Of a stretch of 5,567 nt of DNA, positions 1 through 5,567 are shown piece by piece (within the stretch, counting starts at the first letter, position 1; each line of letters starts with the position of its first letter). The stretch is from an uncultured bacterium (GTDB taxonomy: Bacteria; Cyanobacteriota; Vampirovibrionia; Gastranaerophilales; Gastranaerophilaceae): positions 1 to 5,567 of the forward strand of contig CABUAQ010000103.1 in assembly GCA_902489575.1 (NCBI GenBank). Direction: 5' to 3'. Position numbers and translations under genes: made by a program. Under the pieces are notes generated by a model. It did not search any database. It had not been told where the DNA came from and saw only the letters and a program-made list of their open reading frames with translations.

Positions 1-1340
1 TTTTTCAAAATTTTTTTTCTTAAAATTTCATAAGAGTAATCTTTTAAATAAATATTATCACCCTGTTTCAGAGTATGAGCACTAATTTTCCTAACTTTGT
101 CAATATTATCAAGACTACCAAAATCATATATAAGATTACTACCTTTTTCAACCATTAAAATATAATCAATATTAACCTTATTTTTATGAACATGATATTT
201 AACAAAAGCCGGAGCAGACCCGATAATTTTTACAGGTTTAAAATACTTTTGACTAAACCTGCCTGTTAATGTTGAGCTGACGGAACCTTTTATATCAACA
301 TCATCAGTAGCCATAGCAGATAAATAAACATCAGTATATACAGGTTCTGTACCAAACGTACCGTTAGTCTTAGCACTAAGCTTACGGCCTTCAAAATTAA
401 AAATAACTAACGGTAAATCAATCGGGATATTATACTTTGAAAAATCAGCACCTAAATTTTTAGCAAAACATTTACCATGTACTCCGGATGATGAAAAATT
501 TAAATCAACATCCAATACACCCTTAAAATTTTGGAAATTTTCAATAAAATTTTTCTTATTCGGATGTTTGAATTTGTAATAATGTAAAAAAACATATTCC
601 GCATCTCGAACAGGAATTCCTTTTGCTATAACATCCAAATCATCAATCCGCCCGTTAATATATAATTTAGAATCATTTACCAATACCGTAAAATTATCAA
701 AATACAGTTTATCATCATAATATATTTGCCCCGGTGTACCTATAATTATCGGGTTACTCAAAATTGGAGAAAAAACTTTTCCTGATAATAAACAATAAAT
801 TTTTCCGGCTTTCTTCTCGGATTTAATATCGTAAAATTCAGCATATGCCCCTTTTTCATCCAATTTTAAATAAATCTTATTTATGGTCATAATAGGGAAG
901 TATGATAAATTTAGTTTACTTTTTTGTGTTTTATTATTATGAGCCATATGCTTTTTCAATTCACTGACATCAACATAAATCCGATCAACCATAATAGTTT
1001 TAGGCTTAGGAGACATAAATTTTGTTCCAATTTCAAGATTTTTAATCGATAGAACATTATTTTGGAAAACTTTGTTCTTATTGTATAATGCACCTTTAGC
1101 TTTTACCCCGGAACCAATTTCCAGCTTTCCTATATAAACACTAAATGTCAAATCAGGATTTGTCGCAAAATGGAAATTCTTCAGCACAACCGGTACAGAA
1201 AACTTAGATTCCAAGAATACCTGATATTTTCTAACCATAAAAGAAGAATTTAAAATTACCGGTAATATACAAAATATACAGCAATAAAGAGTAAGTAAAA
1301 TAACAATTATTACATAAATATAAACTTTTGAAATTTTCAT
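1..1340 (-). CDS. AsmA-like inner-membrane-anchored protein, C-terminus cut off by window edge
   Basis: The frame is open from an ATG at 1340 to the left edge with no stop, giving 446 visible codons; the C-terminus lies outside the window. Residues 7-31 form one hydrophobic helix after a short basic start (MKISK), a signal anchor that would leave the rest in the periplasm. The remainder is rich in alternating beta-strand patterns, as in AsmA/TamB-type proteins. Paralogy to the upstream gene is visible: YYDD (207-210), LYINGRID (226-233) and GIPV (241-244) match its LFDD, LYLSGKID and RIPV in the same order. GS (400-401) and GD (427-428), followed by IYL, match a later block. The likely role is a bridge-like lipid-transfer or envelope-maintenance protein, inferred from the family. 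The start is uncertain: AAGG lies 12 nt upstream, which is far for a ribosome site. An in-frame ATG at 1400, overlapping the upstream gene's end, would add 20 polar residues. I prefer 1340 because the anchor then sits at the N-terminus. An 8-base A run (minus strand, 11-18) lies near the cut edge. Confidence 0.8.
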   Translation of the reverse strand, partial: MKISKVYIYVIIVILLTLYCCIFCILPVILNSSFMVRKYQVFLESKFSVPVVLKNFHFATNPDLTFSVYIGKLEIGSGVKAKGALYNKNKVFQNNVLSIKNLEIGTKFMSPKPKTIMVDRIYVDVSELKKHMAHNNKTQKSKLNLSYFPIMTINKIYLKLDEKGAYAEFYDIKSEKKAGKIYCLLSGKVFSPILSNPIIIGTPGQIYYDDKLYFDNFTVLVNDSKLYINGRIDDLDVIAKGIPVRDAEYVFLHYYKFKHPNKKNFIENFQNFKGVLDVDLNFSSSGVHGKCFAKNLGADFSKYNIPIDLPLVIFNFEGRKLSAKTNGTFGTEPVYTDVYLSAMATDDVDIKGSVSSTLTGRFSQKYFKPVKIIGSAPAFVKYHVHKNKVNIDYILMVEKGSNLIYDFGSLDNIDKVRKISAHTLKQGDNIYLKDYSYEILRKKILK

Positions 1341-1358
1341 ACACTTATTATACCTTGT

Positions 1359-1387
1359 ATAACCCGCATAGTAATTATGCGAGTTAT
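1359..1387 (-). repeat. 12-bp inverted repeat (hairpin) between the two AsmA-like genes
   Basis: On the minus strand ATAACTCGCATA is followed by a 5-base loop (ATTAC) and then TATGCGGGTTAT. All 12 positions can pair in the minus-strand RNA, one of them as G-U; in plus-strand RNA that pair would be a C-A mismatch. The hairpin begins 2 bases after the stop codon of the upstream gene and ends 18 bases before the start of the next. In the minus direction it is followed by ACAAGG and not by a T run, so it is not a standard intrinsic terminator for these genes. The T-rich run lies on the plus-strand side (1388-1395). It may stabilise the 3' end of the upstream message or attenuate read-through into the second gene. 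Confidence 0.6.
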
Positions 1388-1389
1388 TT

Positions 1390-4300
1390 TTATTTATCAT
1401 CTTTATCTTCAGTATTGTATTTATTAATCTTTGACCTGATTTTATCAATCAAGCGTTCTTTAGAATTATCACCATCATTTTCATCAATAACCGGCTTAAT
1501 TTCCTGAATTGGAGTCCGGGCATCCTGCTGTGACCTTAATTCTATTAACTCTTCAACAGTTAAATTTTCTTCACCGGGTTCCGGTGTTGGAATTGTATCA
1601 ACAAAATCAACAGCACTTTGTATTTCCGAATCAAGTGCGAGCCATTTAAATGACTTAATCATTTTCAAAGGTTTTCTGGTATCACCATGCAAGCCTATCT
1701 GAAATTTTGTAGCATAATCATCAGACTTGCCTTCTCCCAATTCAGGTAAAGCATTCATCTCTTCTTCCGAAACTGACTCACAGAAAATTGAAAAAGATTT
1801 TGCTGCAACAATATTTACCCCAGGAGTATTTTTTACCAAATTTATAGGATTAATATCTGCTAAAGGTCCAAGACTATCTGAAAAAGTTGATGCCAATTTC
1901 CCGCGAACCTTTAAATCGGCACTATTATCAACAAGCCCGACTTTTCCCGCTATATACATTGACATAACATTCCCTCTGGATTTTATTGGAGACACCTGCG
2001 CAAATCCATCCTTAAATGTCAAATGCCCATATAAAGAATTAAAATGAGAAGTATCAATTGTCATGATATTTGTAATTACCGAACCTACAGCCGATGAGAA
2101 AAACGCATTTTCTCTAATATTCTCAGCCATAAGGAAGTTTTCAAATTTACCAAATGGGCCTAATTGCCCATCTTTCACATTAAAATCAACAAATCCGCGA
2201 AGAGAAGACATCTGTTCTCCAGTTGAAGCTCCCCTAAAAGAAATATCCGCAATGAAATCAAGCTTTCCAGCAAGCGTATCATTCATCCCCATTGCATCAA
2301 GCATCACTTTTGCAACATCAAATTCCCGTCCGCGAAGCTTTGCATTAACAAGTGTTGATACTAAATTAACTGAAGCATCGCCAATTACAATACCTTCCAT
2401 AGGTATTGTTCTTAAGTTATTTACATACAAAATATTATTAAACAACGAAATACGCCCTGTAGTATTCCTTACAAGAATATTGCCTGTAGTAATCCTGCGT
2501 AAATTAATTGAGCCCCTCAGAATTTCAACAGGGACATCAGCCAATTGAGTAGAAGCAACCCGCTCTGCCGGAGAAGGAAGATTTTTAGCAACTGCGTCAG
2601 ACACTTGCATCAACCTGTCTAGGTTAATGTTCCGAGACATAACTTTTATGTCACCCAATCTCTTATTGAAAAACTGATCCCAGGTTGAATAAATATTCAC
2701 ATTGAAATCCGAACCGTTGGCATTAATGTCATAAAGATTTATCCTAACATCATTTGAGCCTAAACTTATCAACACATGCCTTACTGAAGTCAATAATTCA
2801 GGGATATTTAAATTTCTGACATTAAAAGTACCATTTATGTGAGGAGCGTCCATCCGGCCATACATTGATAACTGCCCGCCTGCGTTAAATCTTGAATTTT
2901 TAAACGCACAAATCGAACCGCTTAACTCCTTAGGAATAATAACCTTAAACAAGTTTATAAAAGGATCAGTACTCAAATTTGAAACCATAGCCCTAATCCC
3001 TACAACCTGACGGGCATTTAAAATATTCCTGCGCAAATTATCACCAAAGTAGGAATTTGCCTTTCTAAGATACAAACCTGTTTTATAAATATTTAAAGTA
3101 TCTCCGGTTTTCTCAGCTAAAAACTGCACCAATAACTGTTTACCCACAAAATCATTAATACTTACCGGAGTAATATAAGAACCCGGGTCAGATTTCAACT
3201 GGGCAAGCAACTTCATCTTTTTACCTTTTGAATTAAAATCCACTTTTATAGGAATAGCCCCGCGAGAATCCAGATATGGAGTTAACTGTTCACCTGCAAG
3301 AATTTTCAAATCAGAATCTGCCAATACACCATCTAAAATGAATTTTACATCAGGATTTGAGATATAATCACTTATTTTACCACTCAACACAACAATTGAC
3401 TTCCTATTTAAACCAATATTTGATTTATCAAAAAGAATTCGGTCGTTGTTGATATCAGCAATAAGTAAATTATTAAATATGACAGAACCGGTAGAAGGTA
3501 TATTAAACCTAAATCCTTCATTTTTTAATTTGCCGTGAATATCACCTGCAATATTTGCAACCCCAAGCCGGAACAAATCATTAGAAATAATAAAATTTCC
3601 AACTCTATCTGACAGAACAAGGTTTTCCAAATCAACTTTAAACATAGCAGCAATATCTTTAATTTCACCGGTAACCTTTGTTGCAAGGGTTAAATATCCT
3701 GATTTTAGCAAATACCGGTGTTTGATATCTCTTGGTGCAAATGCCAGATACAATTCCGGAACAGGAATTCTATCCGCAGTTATATTTACATTTGCTATAG
3801 AATTTGAATCAATTTTTCCGGATAAATATAACGGCCTTTTATTTATAAGAACATGGGCGTCTTCAATTTTGAACACATTATCATCAAATAAAACATTTGC
3901 GTTAATATTATTGAATAATAAACCAATATTACGGACAAAAATATTCCCCTCTCTTATAATAAATTTACCGTTGGATTCAATTTGTGAAAAATCAGTTTTT
4001 ACATGGAAATTAGATAATAAATATCCACTTGCACTCATATGTTCAATATCATTTCTTATATGTATTGTATCCAGATATGCCTTTGTAATCTTTAAAAAGT
4101 TTGCAAAATGTACCTGAGGAGATTTTAATGAAAAATCGACATACGGTTTCTTGCCATAATTAACAGCCCCAAAAAAGTTTAAATACTCTTTATCCGTTAC
4201 ATAAAAATTAGTATCAAATTCTACCGCATTTCCCATGGCTTTCAGACTAAAAAATGATTCCGGAAGCTGTAGTCCAGACATTGTGACCGTTGTCCTATCA

Positions 4301-5172
4301 ATATTTAAATAGCCTTTTGCCCAAATTTTATTATCTTCTTCACTATTCCTTATTTTTAACTTTGTATCAATATTTGATTTTAGGTTATAATCTCTATATA
4401 CCACGACCGGATTAATAAATGGAAGCGCAAATACAGCCTCGTCATCTTCTTCCTGTTCTTGTGGCGTAAATTTAGGAATATATGTATCCAAATCAACATT
4501 AAGCGTAATGTTTTTAGCACTATCACTCAAAAACTCTGCTTCTGTCTTCAATTTGGCAAATTTACCATTATAGTATCCTAATAGCAAATCCTCACCCTTC
4601 AGAGTAAGATTATGAGAAGTTTTTAAATCACATATATCAGCTTTATAATTTTTTAACCTGAGATTGGGAACAAAGACCTTAATCTTTGAGACATCAAAAT
4701 ATGACTGCTGAGCTTTTTCTATAGCAAACTTTGACGGTCTTAACCTGCGTTCCCGGCGTTTCTTGTTGACTAAATCCTCATAAACTTTTGCAGCCTTAAA
4801 ATTTTCACCATTTACAATCTCAATATTCAAATGCGGAGACTCAAGCTCTGCACAGCTGACACGGATAGATAATCCCAATAAACTTGGTAAAAAAACTTTT
4901 CCTTTAAATGACTCTGCACTGAACAAAACACTGCCATCAGGTAATTTTAAACGGATATCTTTAGTTTTTATACCAGCTTCCAATAGCGGACTTGTAATAA
5001 TATCAATCTTGTCATAGTCGAGCACCAAACCTGTACTATCTTTAACAAGTTTTTGAATTTCGGGTTTATATTTATCAATATTGACAACTCTTGGGGCAAT
5101 CACCAAAAAAGAAATATATACAATCAAAACCAGTGATAATATAACATAACCAAATATTTTTAATTTTTTCAT
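1390..5172 (-). CDS. Large AsmA-like family protein, complete (1260 residues)
   Basis: It is probably an inner-membrane-anchored periplasmic protein of the AsmA superfamily, which includes AsmA, TamB and YhdP, thought to move phospholipid between membranes through a beta-sheet groove. Residues 5-26 form one membrane helix after MKKLK. Residues about 30-130 look like the AsmA N-terminal module: DKYKPEIQ, a TGL turn, then strands ending in ESPHLNIEIVNGENFK. A basic cluster (KKRRERRLR, about 137-145) and an acidic run (EQEEDDE, about 239-245) are probably loops. A long beta-rich body follows. Residues about 880-1100 match the AsmA-like C-terminal pattern: LRGSINL, then AGKLDF, SLRGFVDFNVKDGQLG and later IAGKVGL. 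The last 65 or so residues are charged and Pro/Glu-rich, ending in a short amphipathic helix and EDKDDK. I chose ATG 5172 because it puts the anchor first and has GGGG 6 nt upstream. A further ATG at 5184 and a TTG at 5232 are in frame but add residues before the anchor. At 1260 residues it is about twice the length of E. coli AsmA and close to TamB and YhdP. The family call is firm; the substrate is unknown. Confidence 0.88.
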   Translation of the reverse strand: MKKLKIFGYVILSLVLIVYISFLVIAPRVVNIDKYKPEIQKLVKDSTGLVLDYDKIDIITSPLLEAGIKTKDIRLKLPDGSVLFSAESFKGKVFLPSLLGLSIRVSCAELESPHLNIEIVNGENFKAAKVYEDLVNKKRRERRLRPSKFAIEKAQQSYFDVSKIKVFVPNLRLKNYKADICDLKTSHNLTLKGEDLLLGYYNGKFAKLKTEAEFLSDSAKNITLNVDLDTYIPKFTPQEQEEDDEAVFALPFINPVVVYRDYNLKSNIDTKLKIRNSEEDNKIWAKGYLNIDRTTVTMSGLQLPESFFSLKAMGNAVEFDTNFYVTDKEYLNFFGAVNYGKKPYVDFSLKSPQVHFANFLKITKAYLDTIHIRNDIEHMSASGYLLSNFHVKTDFSQIESNGKFIIREGNIFVRNIGLLFNNINANVLFDDNVFKIEDAHVLINKRPLYLSGKIDSNSIANVNITADRIPVPELYLAFAPRDIKHRYLLKSGYLTLATKVTGEIKDIAAMFKVDLENLVLSDRVGNFIISNDLFRLGVANIAGDIHGKLKNEGFRFNIPSTGSVIFNNLLIADINNDRILFDKSNIGLNRKSIVVLSGKISDYISNPDVKFILDGVLADSDLKILAGEQLTPYLDSRGAIPIKVDFNSKGKKMKLLAQLKSDPGSYITPVSINDFVGKQLLVQFLAEKTGDTLNIYKTGLYLRKANSYFGDNLRRNILNARQVVGIRAMVSNLSTDPFINLFKVIIPKELSGSICAFKNSRFNAGGQLSMYGRMDAPHINGTFNVRNLNIPELLTSVRHVLISLGSNDVRINLYDINANGSDFNVNIYSTWDQFFNKRLGDIKVMSRNINLDRLMQVSDAVAKNLPSPAERVASTQLADVPVEILRGSINLRRITTGNILVRNTTGRISLFNNILYVNNLRTIPMEGIVIGDASVNLVSTLVNAKLRGREFDVAKVMLDAMGMNDTLAGKLDFIADISFRGASTGEQMSSLRGFVDFNVKDGQLGPFGKFENFLMAENIRENAFFSSAVGSVITNIMTIDTSHFNSLYGHLTFKDGFAQVSPIKSRGNVMSMYIAGKVGLVDNSADLKVRGKLASTFSDSLGPLADINPINLVKNTPGVNIVAAKSFSIFCESVSEEEMNALPELGEGKSDDYATKFQIGLHGDTRKPLKMIKSFKWLALDSEIQSAVDFVDTIPTPEPGEENLTVEELIELRSQQDARTPIQEIKPVIDENDGDNSKERLIDKIRSKINKYNTEDKDDK

Positions 5173-5202
5173 AAATAACCCCATAAAGTATCTATCAGAT
5201 AT

Positions 5203-5232
5203 AGTATAAAATAAACAGAAGCCAAAACCCAA
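5203..5232 (-). promoter_or_regulatory. Possible sigma-70-type promoter for the large AsmA-like gene
   Basis: On the minus strand a TATACT box (5203-5208, one mismatch to TATAAT) lies 18 bases downstream of TTGGGT (5227-5232), which keeps only the TTG of a -35 box. Transcription would start near 5196, giving a leader of about 24 bases before the ATG at 5172. That leader contains a small palindrome (TATCT-GAT-AGATA, 5189-5201) and the GGGG ribosome site. In AT-rich DNA such boxes arise by chance, so this is a candidate only. Confidence 0.3.
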
Positions 5233-5240
5233 GGTTTAGG
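5209..5240 (-). terminator. Weak hairpin plus T-rich run after the small gene
   Basis: Minus-strand CCTAAACC, loop TTG, then GGTTTTGG (5222-5240) can form a stem of seven pairs with one T-T mismatch. It is followed by CTTCTGTTTATTT (5209-5221), which is T-rich but interrupted. It lies 24 bases past the stop codon at 5265, where a terminator of the small gene would be expected. The stem is short and its 3' arm overlaps the proposed -35 box, so it may be leaky or may not act at all. Confidence 0.3.
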
Positions 5241-5264
5241 AAACAACTTTACAATAATAAATAA

Positions 5265-5528
5265 TTAAATTTTCAGTAATCTGTCATATTGCTGAAAAAC
5301 GGCTTCCAAGGCTTCAATCTCCGTATTAGAAATTCTTTTGAAAATAAAAATAGTTTTTCTCGAAGGATCGACCAAACAGAAATGCTTGCAATAAACTCTC
5401 AAATCCCTATATGCATCTTTATCATATTGGAACGGATAAGACTTACTTTCTTCATCAAAAACAAGTATATTAAAATTCCCCTTATATCGCTTTAATACTG
5501 AATCTATTTTCTCATCAAATAACTTCAT
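5265..5528 (-). CDS. Small protein of unknown function (87 residues, possibly the C-terminal end of a longer gene)
   Basis: I do not recognise this protein. It is soluble-looking, with no signal peptide or membrane helix. It starts with a charged helix (about 1-17, KLFDEKIDSVLKRY). A strand (NILVFDEE, about 20-27), a Tyr/Asp-rich middle, two cysteines (47 and 51, CKHFC) and a strong strand (KTIFIFKR, about 58-65) follow. A C-terminal helix (NTEIEALEAVFQQYDRLL) closes the chain, suggesting a compact alpha/beta fold. ATG 5528 is the first start codon available in the window, with only a weak GAAG site 5 nt upstream. The same frame stays open through 13 more codons to the right edge, so the true start may lie outside. 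Alternatively, another frame ends in TGA overlapping this ATG (ATGA), which would suit a coupled downstream gene. It is transcribed in the same direction as the two AsmA-like genes, 92 bases upstream of the larger one, which gives no clear functional link. Confidence 0.6.
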   Translation of the reverse strand: MKLFDEKIDSVLKRYKGNFNILVFDEESKSYPFQYDKDAYRDLRVYCKHFCLVDPSRKTIFIFKRISNTEIEALEAVFQQYDRLLKI

Positions 5529-5567
5529 AATAACTTCACTGTTATCCGATTTGTAATCTGAAAAAAG

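Noticed and set aside
11..18. Eight-base A run on the minus strand near the left edge, considered as a frameshift or slippage site
   Set aside because: The frame is intact through it and the residues fit the paralogue's pattern. Homopolymers of this size are common in AT-rich genomes.
1269..1283. Cysteine cluster (residues 20, 21 and 24) at the anchor of the truncated protein, considered as a lipoprotein signal
   Set aside because: The residues before the cysteines (LTLY) do not fit a lipobox, and hydrophobic residues continue past them, so a plain membrane helix explains the stretch better.
1347..1352. Perfect TATAAT on the minus strand just before the second AsmA-like gene
   Set aside because: There is no -35-like hexamer 16-18 bases upstream, since that stretch is the loop and stem of the inverted repeat. 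Transcription would begin almost at the ATG. It is likely a chance match in AT-rich DNA.
1727..2548. Plus-strand open frames at 1727-2047 and 2063-2548
   Set aside because: Both lie wholly inside the large AsmA-like gene on the opposite strand. Their translations lack recognisable domains, and the minus-strand frame has clear family motifs across the same bases.
3722..4117. Plus-strand open frame inside the AsmA-like gene
   Set aside because: It is antisense to a well-supported coding region that contains the LFDD/LYLSGKID/RIPV block conserved in the paralogue.
5173..5232. Longer N-terminus of the large AsmA-like protein from TTG 5232 or ATG 5184
   Set aside because: The extra residues (starting MGFGFCLFYT) precede a typical KK-plus-helix signal anchor. 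No good ribosome site precedes either start, whereas ATG 5172 has GGGG at 6 nt.
5289..5495. Plus-strand 68-codon open frame
   Set aside because: It is antisense to the small minus-strand gene and composed largely of Ile, Asn and Phe, as expected from AT-rich shadow frames.

Overview
This window is AT-rich (roughly one third G+C by eye), and every credible gene lies on the minus strand. It comes from a diderm (two-membrane) bacterium. The evidence is two adjacent large genes for inner-membrane-anchored proteins of the AsmA-like superfamily, which is tied to lipid transport to, or maintenance of, the outer membrane. The low G+C, the codon choice and the style of the AsmA-like proteins would fit a gut Gastranaerophilales/Vampirovibrionia-type bacterium. 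That is only an impression; no marker gene is present to settle it.

Layout in the direction of transcription (right to left). At the right edge is a small gene of unknown function (5265-5528). Its reading frame stays open to the window edge, so it may be the tail of a longer gene. A 92-base gap follows (5173-5264). It holds a weak hairpin followed by a T-rich run, then a plausible -10 box, so a new transcript may start there. Next is a complete 1260-residue AsmA-like protein (1390-5172). It has an N-terminal membrane anchor, an AsmA-type N-terminal module, a long beta-rich body, an AsmA-like C-terminal domain and a charged tail. A 49-base gap (1341-1389) contains a near-perfect 12-bp inverted repeat. 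A second AsmA-like gene (1-1340) begins after it and runs off the left edge, with 446 codons visible.

The two large proteins appear to be paralogues. Both have a short cytoplasmic start and one membrane helix. Both also share a mid-protein block (a DD pair, then LY(L/I)(S/N)G(K/R)ID, then IPV) and a later block (a GS pair, then GD about 26 residues on, then IY or IYL). The parsimonious reading is an operon making two related, envelope-spanning, groove-like lipid-transfer proteins, comparable in concept to the AsmA/TamB/YhdP set in Proteobacteria. That function is inferred from the family and not shown by the sequence. No RNA gene, mobile element, CRISPR array or origin was seen.
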